A stretch of 40,395 nt of DNA. Origin: Candidatus Sericytochromatia bacterium S15B-MN24 CBMW_12 (GTDB lineage: Bacteria > Cyanobacteriota > Sericytochromatia > S15B-MN24 > UBA4093). Every line of letters starts with the position of its first letter. Positions within the stretch are counted from its first letter, which is position 1. Shown one piece after another: positions 24,585-32,269 of this stretch. The notes under the pieces were generated by a model that ran no database searches, was not told where the DNA came from, and saw nothing but the letters and a program-made list of their open reading frames with translations. The stretch spans positions 1 to 40,395 of the forward strand of contig DAZV01000042.1 in NCBI GenBank assembly GCA_002083825.1. Direction: 5' to 3'. The position numbers and the translations under genes are program-made.

Positions 24585-24619
24585 TTGGCCGCCCCCTCCG
24601 AAGCGGAGGGGGCGGCCAA
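24585..24619. terminator. Bidirectional terminator-like inverted repeat
   Basis: A perfect 16-bp inverted repeat, TTGGCCGCCCCCTCCG (24585-24600) and its complement (24604-24619), loop AAG, between the converging nucleotidase and DUF151-like genes. No long U-tract on either side. Confidence 0.7.
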
Positions 24620-24643
24620 ACTCTATGTGACGAGGTGACGCGC

Positions 24644-25240
24644 TCAGGCCTCGGGTTCTTCCGGCGGGGGATCCCCCTGGTGCTTGAGGTAGCGGGCGAA
24701 ATCCGTGGCCGTCACGCTATCGATGAAGCTCCGAAAGTCATCGGATTCCTGGCTTTGTCGATCGCTGATCGCGTCGATCTCGTCGATGAACTGACTGACG
24801 TCGAGCTGGAGCAGCTCCAGGGCCGCCAGCATCGGGAGGCCCTCCACAATCGCTATCTGGATGGCCTCGGTGGCCGTCATGGGAATCCGGCGAACCCGCC
24901 CTCGCGGGGTGCGAAGCACCAGAACCCCCTGCACGAAGGTTCCCTCGGTCGGATCCATCACCTTGCCGATCGGCTTCAGCTCGATTCGGATCAGCGCGCA
25001 TTCCAGCTCGCCGAGGAAGGAGCCCAGTGACAGGGGAAGCCGCTGGGGAGAACCCGGAGGCAAGATGGGATTGGCGGCAGTGACGATCTGCTCGACGTTT
25101 TCGCGGCTGGTCTCCAGCACGAATCCCCGGCCTTCGCGCCGGGATCCGAGGAATATTCCATCCCGAACCGGGCTTTCAGCGTCTTCGATGATCTCAAACG
25201 CCCCCAAGAGGGTGACGCGCCGCATTTTGCTCGTTGCCAC
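24644..25240 (-). CDS. Bifunctional-nuclease (DUF151/BFN)-like protein
   Basis: A 198-aa protein. Residues about 80-140 (LKPIGKVMDPTEGTFVQGVL, then LRTPRGRVRRIPMTATEAIQ and IAIVEGLPMLAALELL) look like the BFN/DUF151 fold: a D-P-x-(4-6)-V start, I-P-M/I-W, and T.TEA..IA....G containing the catalytic-type Glu. The preceding half (GAFEIIEDAESPVRDGIFLG) and acidic tail have no known match to me. Start GTG 25240 with AGGGA upstream (AAAGGAG lies further out) is preferred over ATG 25225; the frame to 25312 has no site. Family members bind or cut nucleic acid in plants and some bacteria; function here is unproven. Confidence 0.55.
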   Translation of the reverse strand: MATSKMRRVTLLGAFEIIEDAESPVRDGIFLGSRREGRGFVLETSRENVEQIVTAANPILPPGSPQRLPLSLGSFLGELECALIRIELKPIGKVMDPTEGTFVQGVLVLRTPRGRVRRIPMTATEAIQIAIVEGLPMLAALELLQLDVSQFIDEIDAISDRQSQESDDFRSFIDSVTATDFARYLKHQGDPPPEEPEA

Positions 25241-25469
25241 GTTGGATCCCTGACTCCTTTGACCGATTTCAACCGGGTAAAGATGTCCATTGTAGCATAG
25301 ACACTTGTTCACCGCGCTTTCAGCTCACTCGCGCCTTGTCGGACGGCTGTTTAGCGCGCTCGCTCTGTTTGGAGTGGCAAACGGGCGGGTATGTGAGGGG
25401 CAGCCGGAGAGCTTCCAGGCAAGGCCATCCGTTCGAGTGATGAACCCAACGACAGGAACGTTTTTTTCA

Positions 25470-26024
25470 ATGGCGCAATTCCTTCAACGCATCACGGCTA
25501 CCTCGGCCCTCCTCGCCGCGTTACTGACGAGCGGCTGCGCGGACGTTCCCTTCGTGGGCCCCGCGCTGGAGTCGCTCAAGCCTTTTTTGTCGGTGCTCGA
25601 ACCCGTGATCACGCCAATCAAGGGGATGCTTGGACTGTCGGATAGCGAAACGTCGCCCTCGACCGCCTCGACCCCTCGCCCTCGCCGCGCCGGCGCGAAT
25701 CGGCCTGCCCAGGCTGAAGGGGCTACCGGCTCCGTCGCAGTCACCGAGACCGAACTTTCCGAAGCCCAGTTCGCTCAGGTGGTGGAGCGAAACAAGGAAT
25801 TCGACCGACTGAGGACCACCGGCCTGATGCAGCTCTACGGGGGCGAAACCCGCATGGCCATCGACACCTTCGAGCAAGCCGCCAAGATCCGCCCCGAGGA
25901 CGCCCACATCCGCGAACTGATCGAGCTGGCGAAGAACCCCCCGCAACCCGAAAAGAACCGGGAGATGGGCGCCCCCGCGAATTCATCCGGAATGCCCTCC
26001 CTTCCCGAGGGGTTCCTGCAATGA
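25470..26024 (+). CDS. Lipoprotein with short TPR-like region, first gene of Bat operon
   Basis: A 184-aa protein with signal and lipobox-like LLAALLTSGC, then a proline/serine/threonine-rich linker (residues about 65-95). A helical tail follows (QVVERNKEFDRLRTTGLMQL, then MAIDTFEQAAKIRPEDAHIR) that reads as one and a half TPR repeats. ATG 25470 has AGGAA upstream; ATG 25440 also possible. It sits 76 bp before the DUF4381-like gene, with a possible coupled micro-ORF between. In known Bat operons a TPR protein (BatC/BatE) is present, so a scaffolding part is plausible. The 229-bp gap upstream to 25241 shows nothing I can support beyond a likely divergent promoter. Confidence 0.7.
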   Translation: MAQFLQRITATSALLAALLTSGCADVPFVGPALESLKPFLSVLEPVITPIKGMLGLSDSETSPSTASTPRPRRAGANRPAQAEGATGSVAVTETELSEAQFAQVVERNKEFDRLRTTGLMQLYGGETRMAIDTFEQAAKIRPEDAHIRELIELAKNPPQPEKNREMGAPANSSGMPSLPEGFLQ

Positions 26025-26104
26025 CGTATCGGTCTGACATGATCTGGCGCCGCGGTGTCGGCGGGTCGTGTCGAGTGATCGCCGAGGGGCTCGCGAAGCG
26101 GTGA
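26021..26104 (+). CDS. Possible 27-codon micro-ORF bridging two genes
   Basis: ATG at 26021 overlaps the lipoprotein stop (ATGA), and its own TGA at 26102 overlaps the GTG start of the next gene (GTGA), so it would couple translation across the gap. GAGGGG lies eight bases upstream. The peptide (starting MTYRSDMIWRRG) is basic, with no recognised motif. A chance frame of this length is common in GC-rich DNA; only the double overlap makes it notable. Confidence 0.25.
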   Translation: MTYRSDMIWRRGVGGSCRVIAEGLAKR

Positions 26105-26646
26105 TTCCCTTTCCCCTGGTCGTCGCTTCCGACGACCTCCGTGGTCTCAAGCCCTTCATGGCGACGGATCCCAACTGGCCGCTCATTTTGCTCTTCGCGC
26201 TTCTCGGTCTTGCTGCCCTGGGCTATGCGCTTTCGCTCCTCATGCGCCGCCCCAAGCGCGTTCCCGCGGCTCGCCCTCCCTTGGCCGCAAGCGCCGAGCC
26301 TCCGCTGACCATCCGCAGCCGCCTCGACGCCATTCGCCTGAGCGGTTTGATCGAGGCGGGATCGGCCGCTCCTTTCTGCGACCAGCTCTCTGAAATTCTT
26401 CGGGACTTCCTCCGCCAGCGCTACGGCCTTTCCAGCCGGCGCCTGACCACCTCCGAGATCATGAACGAGATTCGCCGCCGCGCCCCCGATGCCGTCTGCC
26501 GCTCGCTGGAGGACGTCCTCGTCTGCTGCGATCTCGTCAAGTTCGCCAAGGTCCAGCCGGATACCATCGGCCTCCAGCAAGCTCTCACCACCGCCTACCT
26601 GGTGCTCGAATACGCCGACGTCGCGCCCAAGCGAGGTGAACCTTGA
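26101..26646 (+). CDS. DUF4381-like membrane protein of the Bat operon
   Basis: A 181-aa protein (from GTG 26101; GTG 26068 is an alternative) with one transmembrane helix near the N-terminus (PLILLFALLGLAALGYALSL). A cytosolic helical domain (LRDFLRQRYGLSSRRLTTSE, then IRRRAPDAVCRSLEDVLVCC) ends in DLVKFAKVQ. The RDFLR.RY....(S/R)..T..E block and the K-F-A pattern match the protein usually found just upstream of BatA (DUF4381 and relatives). It overlaps BatA by 4 bp (TTGA). Likely partner in the VWA membrane complex; exact role unknown. Confidence 0.75.
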   Translation: MIPFPLVVASDDLRGLKPFMATDPNWPLILLFALLGLAALGYALSLLMRRPKRVPAARPPLAASAEPPLTIRSRLDAIRLSGLIEAGSAAPFCDQLSEILRDFLRQRYGLSSRRLTTSEIMNEIRRRAPDAVCRSLEDVLVCCDLVKFAKVQPDTIGLQQALTTAYLVLEYADVAPKRGEP

Positions 26647-27683
26647 CCCTGGCAAGCCCCGGCTGGCTCCTACTGCTTGCCTTCATTCCCTTGCTCGCCT
26701 GGCTACTTCTGACCCGCAAGGCCAAGGGCTTGCCGCTCTCGACCTATGGCCTGCTCGATGCCGCCGACGGCGAGCGCGCCCGCCGAAACCGCCGGCTCTT
26801 GATCGCCCTGCGAATGGGGGCGATCGCCTGCATCGTCCTCGCCATCGCCCGCCCTCAGGCCCCCGGGCGCTGGATCGAAGAGAAACAACTCGGCATCGAC
26901 CTCATGCTCGCCCTCGACGTCTCCGGCTCCATGCGCGCCGAGGACTTCCAACCCGACAACCGTCTCGCCGCCGCCAAGCGCGTCCTCAACGACTTCGTCC
27001 AGCGAAACGCCGATAACCGCATCGGTCTCGTCGCCTTCGCCGGACGCTCCATCACCCTCTGCCCGCTCACCACTGATACTCCCGTCGTTCAGCAAGCCAT
27101 CGACCGGATCCGCTTCGGAGTCGCCGGCCAGGACGGCACCGCCATCGGAGACGGCATCGGCAACAGCCTCTACCGCCTCGAGGATCGGTCCGCCAAGAGC
27201 CGCGTCATCGTCCTGCTCTCCGACGGCGAAAACAATTCGGGCTACCTCCAGCCCCTTCAGGCTGCCGCCATGGCCAAGGCCAAGGGCGTCAAGATCTACA
27301 CCATCGCCGTCGGCAAGCCCGGCGGCGCGCCCGTCCCCGCCGTCGACCGCAGTGGCGGCGAACTCATCGATGCCGCCGGTCGAAAAGTCTATATCCGCAA
27401 TCGCGACGGCAGCCTCTTTCTCACCGCCATGGACGAGATGGCCCTGGAGCGGATCGCTCAGCTGACTGGCGGCCGTTACTTCCGCGCCACCGATACTCGG
27501 GGCCTCCAGGACGCCTACGCCGAGATAGCCAAGCTCGAGCGCACCGAAATCCCCACGGAGCGCCGGCAGGTCCCCGACGACCGCTACCCCTGGCCTCTGG
27601 GCCTCGGTTTGATCCTGGTGGTCGCCGAGATTCTGGTTTCGAGGGGAAGCTGGCTGGTCTTGCAGGGAGGAAATCATGCTTAG
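26643..27683 (+). CDS. batA: BatA-type von Willebrand factor A membrane protein
   Basis: A 346-aa protein with two N-terminal helices (GWLLLLAFIPLLAWLLLT and RMGAIACIVLAIARP), a VWA domain and a C-terminal helix (WPLGLGLILVVAEILVS). The MIDAS metal site is intact: D92-x-S94-x-S96 (DVSGSM), T in GQDGTAIGDG and D in LLSDGENN. The start is TTG 26643, overlapping the preceding stop; GAGGTGAA lies just upstream. Bat proteins were named in Bacteroides aerotolerance, and in other bacteria they act with a MoxR ATPase in envelope or metal-protein maturation. No moxR or DUF58 gene is adjacent here. Confidence 0.88.
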   Translation: MTLASPGWLLLLAFIPLLAWLLLTRKAKGLPLSTYGLLDAADGERARRNRRLLIALRMGAIACIVLAIARPQAPGRWIEEKQLGIDLMLALDVSGSMRAEDFQPDNRLAAAKRVLNDFVQRNADNRIGLVAFAGRSITLCPLTTDTPVVQQAIDRIRFGVAGQDGTAIGDGIGNSLYRLEDRSAKSRVIVLLSDGENNSGYLQPLQAAAMAKAKGVKIYTIAVGKPGGAPVPAVDRSGGELIDAAGRKVYIRNRDGSLFLTAMDEMALERIAQLTGGRYFRATDTRGLQDAYAEIAKLERTEIPTERRQVPDDRYPWPLGLGLILVVAEILVSRGSWLVLQGGNHA

Positions 27684-29469
27684 TTTGCCGCTGGCGCTGC
27701 TTAGTTTGCCGCTGGCGCTCCTTAGTTTGCCGCCGGCGCTGCTTAGCTTCGATCGTCCGCTGGCATTCCTCGTTTTGCTTGCCCTCGTTCCTCTGCTCGC
27801 CTTGATGATCCGGACCCTCACGAGCCTGCGCCTCCGCCGCGCCCGCTTCGCCGATTTTCCCGCGCTCGGACGCATGGCCGTGAGCAGCAACGAGGGGGAG
27901 ATCCTGCTGCGCATGACCCTCACCATGGCGGCCCTGGCTCTCGGCGTTCTTGCCCTGGCCGGCCCCCGATGGGGCGGGTCCCTCGGCAGTCTTCAGCCCG
28001 GGGAGGTGCCTGCCCTCGTCGTCGCCCTCGACGTTTCCCAGAGCATGCTCGCCGATGACGTCGATGGGGGGCGGATCGATCGCGCTCGCGCGGTCATGAC
28101 CGAGATTCTGGAAGGGCTGCCCAGCTGGAAGGTGGGTATGGTGGCGTTTGCCGATGAGGCGCAGGTCTTTTGCCCGGTTACTTCGGACTCCCGCGCCCTC
28201 ATCACCCTGGCTCAGCGGGCACGGCCGGGATCCGAGCTGAAGCCCGGATCCAACCTCGAAGTGGCCTTGAACGCCAGCCTGAAGTTGCTAGGGAAACGCC
28301 CTGGAGCCATTCTCCTGCTCACCGACGGCGAGGAGCTCGCCGGTGACGCCTCTCGGGCCGTCCGGGCCCTCAAGGACGCCGGCGTCCTCCTCGTCACGCT
28401 CGGAGTCGGAACCGAGCAAGGAGGCAAGATCCCCTCGGGTTCGGACCTCTTCGGCCAGCCCATCTTCCGTACCTACCGGGGGGCTCTCGTGACCAGCCGC
28501 CTGAATGAGCGCGGCCTGAAGGCCCTCGCCGCCGGCGCCGGAGGTCACTACCTCGACGCGGCTTCCCCCGCGGCCGCCCCGCGAACCCTTCAGCTCATCC
28601 AAGAGCGCTGGGGCACCGCCAAGGCCGACGAAGGCGGCGCTCTCCTCGCCACCCTGCCGCTGCTGCTCTGCTTCCTACTTCTCGTTGCCGAGGCTGCGTT
28701 TTCGGCCCGCCGGCGGCTTTCCGCCCTCGGATCTCTCAGCTTCCGTCGCGTCCTGGAGACCGCCTTGAAGCGCTCGGGAAACCTGATCGTGCTCGCGGCC
28801 CTCACCCAGATCGCCTGGACCTGGCCATGGGAAGGCGTCCTCACCGAGGCCGCCCGATCTTACGGAAACGGCGACTACCCCGCCGCCACCGCCCGCCTGG
28901 AGCAGGCCGTCAGTTCCAGGGATGCCGATCCGAGGCTTTGGTACGATCTCGGGTGCAGTCGATACCAGGGGGAAGACTACGGGGGAGCGGCAATTGCCTT
29001 CAAGAAAGCCCTCGGCAAGCTCCCCGATTCCTCGAAACTCCGCCCCTGGGCTCATTACAACCTGGGAAACGCGCTGGTGCGCCAGTCCGAGCGGGCCCAG
29101 AAAGCGAAGCCGTTGCTCGAGGCCGCCGCCGAGGAGTACGAGAAGGTTCTTCAGATCGACCCGCGGGACGAGGACGCCCGCCACAATTTGGAGCTGGTCC
29201 AGGCGCGCCTGGCCGACGACAAGGGCGGCGCCAAGCCCGATCCCTCTCGGGCAGGGAACAAATCCGCTCGCGCCGGCGTCTTTGATTTACCGGCGCCGGA
29301 TCAGGCCGAGATCGGCGCGATGCTCGACGCCCTGGAGCATGACGAGCGCCAGCGTCAAATGGAAGCCTCGCAGGCGCAGCCGAAGCCTCCCGCCACCGCC
29401 GGGGACCTGATGAGACAGTTGCTCCGACAGCCCCCTGAGGGTTCCCAGTCGGATCACAAAGACTGGTAG
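27676..29469 (+). CDS. batB: BatB-type VWA protein fused to TPR (BatC-like) domain
   Basis: A 597-aa protein overlapping the BatA end by 8 bp. The N-terminus is three 7-residue repeats (LSLPLAL) before the usual F-x-x-P-L helix. A second helix (MTLTMAALALGVLALAGP) and a VWA domain with MIDAS D119-x-S121-x-S123 (DVSQSM) follow, then a helix (LPLLLCFLLLVAEAAF). A TPR region (about 400-510; SYGNGDYPAATARLEQAVSS, then WYDLGCSRYQGEDYGGAAIA and YEKVLQIDPRDEDARHNLEL) and a polar tail close the protein. BatB and BatC are usually separate genes in Bacteroides; here they are one chain. ATG 27676 has GGGAGG upstream. Confidence 0.88.
   Translation: MLSLPLALLSLPLALLSLPPALLSFDRPLAFLVLLALVPLLALMIRTLTSLRLRRARFADFPALGRMAVSSNEGEILLRMTLTMAALALGVLALAGPRWGGSLGSLQPGEVPALVVALDVSQSMLADDVDGGRIDRARAVMTEILEGLPSWKVGMVAFADEAQVFCPVTSDSRALITLAQRARPGSELKPGSNLEVALNASLKLLGKRPGAILLLTDGEELAGDASRAVRALKDAGVLLVTLGVGTEQGGKIPSGSDLFGQPIFRTYRGALVTSRLNERGLKALAAGAGGHYLDAASPAAAPRTLQLIQERWGTAKADEGGALLATLPLLLCFLLLVAEAAFSARRRLSALGSLSFRRVLETALKRSGNLIVLAALTQIAWTWPWEGVLTEAARSYGNGDYPAATARLEQAVSSRDADPRLWYDLGCSRYQGEDYGGAAIAFKKALGKLPDSSKLRPWAHYNLGNALVRQSERAQKAKPLLEAAAEEYEKVLQIDPRDEDARHNLELVQARLADDKGGAKPDPSRAGNKSARAGVFDLPAPDQAEIGAMLDALEHDERQRQMEASQAQPKPPATAGDLMRQLLRQPPEGSQSDHKDW
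27679..27741 (+). repeat. 21-bp tandem repeat, three copies, in frame at batB start
   Basis: Three tandem 21-bp units (27679-27699, 27700-27720, 27721-27741) differ by one or two bases and encode LSLPLAL, LSLPLAL, LSLPPAL. A fourth, diverged start (CTTAGCTTC) follows. A unit gain or loss keeps frame and only lengthens the hydrophobic N-terminus. Confidence 0.9.
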
Positions 29470-29601
29470 AATAGGCGAACCGGGAAAGAACTGGGCTCGG
29501 ACCCGAATCGCATGGGTGAGTCACGGTTTTGGGTCGGAAGAGAATTTTGGTCGGATACGGACAGGTGCCAGACGCCTGGTCGGCTCTTGAAGGAGGAAAC
29601 C

Positions 29602-30222
29602 TTGAATCGTTTGATTCCCGCCCTCGTGGTCTCGTCGTTGGCCGCCATGCCGCTGGCGGCGGTGGCGGCCCCCCCATCGAGCTTCACGGCTTCCGGAACG
29701 GCCTTGATCCATGCCAGCGGCAAGCAGCCCGAGACCCGGACTCCCGTCAAGATCTTTTACCAGCAAGGCCAGATGCGCCTCGAGATGGCCGTGCCGGACT
29801 ACGGCGACTCGGTGATCCTGGCCCAGAAGGGCAAGGCCGCCCTCACCATGATGGACGTCAAGCAGAAGTTCGCCTTCACCGTGACTCCTGACGCCATGCC
29901 TCAGGACGGTGCCAGCCTTCCCTTGCAGCAGCTCATGGATCTGACCAGTTGGAAGGGCTTGCTTGCGAAGCAGGGCAAGCGTCTCCAAGGCAAGGACGTC
30001 CTGGCGAACCAAAGCTGTTCCATCTGGCAGGCCGTTCAGGGCGCGACCACGACCAAGATCTGGTTCGCGGATGCGCTCGAGTTGCCGATGCGCCTCGAGG
30101 GCGCCTCGGGTGGCAAGCCCACCTTCACCTTCGACGTTCAGTCGATCTCGACGAAGGGCAAGCTCGCGCCGAGCCTGTTCAAGGTGCCTTCCGACTTCAC
30201 CCAGGCCGACCTGGGACAATAA
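29602..30222 (+). CDS. Exported DUF4412/LolA-like protein
   Basis: A 206-aa protein with a classical signal peptide (NRLIPALVVSSLAAMPLAAV, cleaved near AVA-A). The mature domain is beta-rich: VKIFYQQGQMRLEMAVPDYG, then LTMMDVKQKFAFTVTPDAM, DVLANQSCSIWQAVQG and TTKIWFADALELPMRLEG. The pattern (a K/Q-x-R-x-E-M strand, a D-x-x-x-x-x-x-x-T/Y strand and I-W-x-x-x-x-L-P-x-R) resembles DUF4412 and LolA/LolB-like beta half-barrels that hold lipid. The start is TTG 29602 with a strong AGGAGG six bases upstream; the longer frame to 29512 is rejected. Between batB and this gene are 132 bp without a supported feature. Followed by a strong bidirectional terminator. Confidence 0.75.
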   Translation: MNRLIPALVVSSLAAMPLAAVAAPPSSFTASGTALIHASGKQPETRTPVKIFYQQGQMRLEMAVPDYGDSVILAQKGKAALTMMDVKQKFAFTVTPDAMPQDGASLPLQQLMDLTSWKGLLAKQGKRLQGKDVLANQSCSIWQAVQGATTTKIWFADALELPMRLEGASGGKPTFTFDVQSISTKGKLAPSLFKVPSDFTQADLGQ

Positions 30223-30224
30223 AG

Positions 30225-30262
30225 AATCAGCGCCCCCCGAGCCTGCTCGGGGGGCGCTGATT
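30225..30262. terminator. Bidirectional terminator, 17-bp perfect stem
   Basis: Arms 30225-30241 and 30246-30262 are exactly complementary with a CCTG loop. The A/T-rich stem base (AATCAG/CTGATT) supplies short U-runs for both directions. It sits between converging genes. Confidence 0.9.
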
Positions 30263-30283
30263 TCATGGTCGAGGCGTCGTGGA

Positions 30284-30511
30284 TCAGGCTTCGGTGGGCT
30301 CGGGCATGTTGTCCAGCAAGGTCTGGACCTCGTCGCGGTAGTCTTCGTAGTCTTCGATGTTGAGGGTTTCGCCTTCGGCGGCATCCTCTTCGAGGGCCTT
30401 GGGGTTCTCGGTGTAGAAGGTGATCTCTTCGTCGATGTCTTCCAGGCGCTCTTCGAGCAGGTCGCGCAGGACGGTCAGCTGATGTTCGGTGATGGTGATG
30501 GTGTGATTCAT
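30284..30511 (-). CDS. Small acidic protein of unknown function
   Basis: A 75-aa highly acidic, helical protein (LRDLLEERLEDIDEEITFYT, LNIEDYEDYRDEVQTLLDNM) with no Cys and no signal. I recognise no family. Start ATG 30511 has AAAGGAA eight bases upstream. It lies downstream (tail to tail) of the DUF4412-like gene and is preceded by a direct repeat pair. The 258 bp up to mazG hold that pair, a hairpin at about 30566-30597 and one copy of the 48-bp repeat. Confidence 0.65.
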   Translation of the reverse strand: MNHTITITEHQLTVLRDLLEERLEDIDEEITFYTENPKALEEDAAEGETLNIEDYEDYRDEVQTLLDNMPEPTEA

Positions 30512-30533
30512 CGGGTATTCCTTTCGTTGCGGC

Positions 30534-30557
30534 GTAAGTTAGGCAAAGTAAGTTAGG
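30534..30557. repeat. Direct repeat GTAAGTTAGG, two copies 14 bp apart
   Basis: Identical 10-mers at 30534-30543 and 30548-30557, 22 bp upstream of the small acidic gene. The GTTAGG core resembles the middle unit of the Pho-like box at 22072, but the 14-bp period differs from 11. Confidence 0.6.
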
Positions 30558-30633
30558 GGTGGCCTGATGGGTGCCCTATCGGCCGGCGGGCATCATCCTT
30601 CCCAGACCATACCCCAGGATCCGGACTCCGGGC

Positions 30634-30681
30634 AATAGCGCCCGCGGCTGTTTCGTAAGGCAGCGAGGGATAGCCGTGACG
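30634..30681 (+). repeat. 48-bp dispersed repeat, copy A
   Basis: Matches copy B (32213-32260) at 42 of 48 positions, same orientation, no gaps, 1579 bp apart, bracketing mazG. It starts AATAGCGCC and contains GCGGCTGTTTC and TAAGGC. Just after it, GATGCGATAG (30689-30698) and CTATAGCATC (30736-30745) form an inverted repeat with one mismatch. Confidence 0.75.
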
Positions 30682-30769
30682 TTGCCCCGATGCGATAGAG
30701 TCGTAGCCCTCGCTGGCCTGAAGAAACGACGTTTGCTATAGCATCTCCGGGCGCCAAGCGTCAGAGGGC

Positions 30770-32194
30770 CTAGCCGACGATGCGCTTGGCCTCCTGCCAA
30801 AGCTCCTCGAGCTGGTCGAGGTTCATGGTGTCGTAGCGATCGCCCGCCAGCCGCTCCAGCTCCCGGTAGCGCTTCAGGAACCGCGCATTCGTCAGGCGCA
30901 GTGCCTCCTCGGGATCCACCTTGACCCAGCGGGCGAGGTTAACGACCGCCATCAGGACGTCGCCGACCTCGTGCGAGAGCTTCTCTCGGTCTCCCGATTC
31001 CAGTTCCGCTTCCACCTCGCCGAGTTCCTCGCGGATCTTGGCGAGCACTCCCTGAACGTCCGGCCACTCGAAGCGCGCCTTGGCCGCCTTGGCCTGGATC
31101 TTCTCGGAGGCCGTCAGGGCCGGCAGCGGCAGCGGCACTCCGGAAATCCGCGACTCCACGGCCGTTCCCACCTTCTCCTCGGCCTTGATCGTGTCCCAGC
31201 GGCGCTTGACGTCGCTGGCGGTGTGGAGGGTCTCCTCGCCGAAGACGTGCGGGTGTCGGCGGACGAGCTTGTCGGCGAGGCCTTCCGCGACGTCCTCGAT
31301 GTTGAAGAGCCCTTCCTCCTCGAAGATCTGGGCCTGAAGCACGACTTGCAGCAGCAGGTCGCCGAGTTCTTCCTCGATATCGTCGGGGGCGTCCCGGTCG
31401 ATGGCGTCGACCACCTCGTAGGCTTCTTCGAGCACGTACTTGCGCAGGCTCTGGGGAGTTTGTTCCCGGTCCCAGGGGCAGCCATCGGGCGCTCTCAGGC
31501 GGGCGATGATGTCGACGGCCCGGGACAGCCCGCGCTTGGGGCGCGGCGGGAGGTAGAGGGTCGTCAGGTAATCGATCCAGGGCAAGCGATCGATCTCGTA
31601 GAGGGGCAGCGTCACGACCCGCTCCTGGCCCTCGATGCCGGCGGCCCGGATGAGGATGACCTCGGCGTCATCCGGCAGGTGCCGCATCAGGGCGAGCTTG
31701 ACGTCGGAGGCCACTGCCGGCGAGTAGAGCTGCAGGATCAAGGTGGGCACCTCGGCCTGAAGCGTGGCGCCGTCCAGGGCCAGCCCGTCGAGGATCCGCA
31801 GGCCCTGGTTGGGGTCGATTCCCAGGCGCGCGTAGATGACTTCCAGCGCGCTCATCCCCGGCACGATCCGGATGGGGATTTCGCTCTGCTTGAGGAGCGC
31901 ATGGACCGTGTCCTCGGCGACCAGGGGATGCCCTGGAACGGCATAAACGAGGTCTTGCGTCGCGCCCATCTCGAGAAGGCGCGAGACGATCGTTTCGTAG
32001 ACTTCCGAGAAGGCGCGCCCTTCCTCGTAGCAGTCGTCGAAGCTCTGCCAGGCGAGGCCCCAGTCCTTGAGGGCGCTCACGGTGGGGTGCTTCTCGGTGC
32101 GTAGCCAGAGGTTGGGGAGGCTGAGGGCGTCCTTGGCGGCGAGGGTGATGAGACCGGGGTCTCCGGGCCCCAGGCCGACGACGGTGATGGCCAT
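30770..32194 (-). CDS. mazG: MazG nucleotide pyrophosphohydrolase fused to tetrapyrrole-methylase-like domain
   Basis: A 474-aa two-domain protein. Residues about 1-220 are a SAM-dependent (tetrapyrrole) methylase-like domain: VVGLGPGDPGLITLAAKDAL, YAVPGHPLVAEDTV and IVPGMSALEVIYARLG. The rest is two MazG repeats: the first has RLRAPDGCPWDREQT, EEAYEVVDAI and EEELGDLLLQVVLQ, with EE..E and E..D Mg-binding residues; the second has REELGEVEAELESGDREKLS and HEVGDVLMAVVNLARW. This is the YabN-like fusion of Firmicutes and some other phyla. MazG hydrolyses NTPs/dNTPs, cleaning pools and lowering ppGpp in E. coli. ATG 32194 with GGAG nine bases upstream; the frame to 32212 is rejected. Confidence 0.94.
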   Translation of the reverse strand: MAITVVGLGPGDPGLITLAAKDALSLPNLWLRTEKHPTVSALKDWGLAWQSFDDCYEEGRAFSEVYETIVSRLLEMGATQDLVYAVPGHPLVAEDTVHALLKQSEIPIRIVPGMSALEVIYARLGIDPNQGLRILDGLALDGATLQAEVPTLILQLYSPAVASDVKLALMRHLPDDAEVILIRAAGIEGQERVVTLPLYEIDRLPWIDYLTTLYLPPRPKRGLSRAVDIIARLRAPDGCPWDREQTPQSLRKYVLEEAYEVVDAIDRDAPDDIEEELGDLLLQVVLQAQIFEEEGLFNIEDVAEGLADKLVRRHPHVFGEETLHTASDVKRRWDTIKAEEKVGTAVESRISGVPLPLPALTASEKIQAKAAKARFEWPDVQGVLAKIREELGEVEAELESGDREKLSHEVGDVLMAVVNLARWVKVDPEEALRLTNARFLKRYRELERLAGDRYDTMNLDQLEELWQEAKRIVG

Positions 32195-32212
32195 GTCCAG
32201 TGCTCCAATCAA

Positions 32213-32260
32213 AATAGCGCCAGCGGCTGTTTCATAAGGCCGCGAGAGATCGCCGTAACG
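32213..32260 (+). repeat. 48-bp dispersed repeat, copy B
   Basis: Copy B lies 18 bp upstream of the mazG start and so within its leader or promoter. Its 12-mer GCGCCAGCGGCT also occurs in the mdh leader (11885-11896), overlapping the palindrome there. The 48-bp unit can pair CGGC/GCCG near its ends. Confidence 0.75.
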
Positions 32261-32269
32261 AGCTTTACT

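Noticed and set aside
25330..25365. Possible third copy of the mazG-flanking repeat (CGGCTGTTT)
   Set aside because: Only about nine bases match before the similarity is lost; too short to count.
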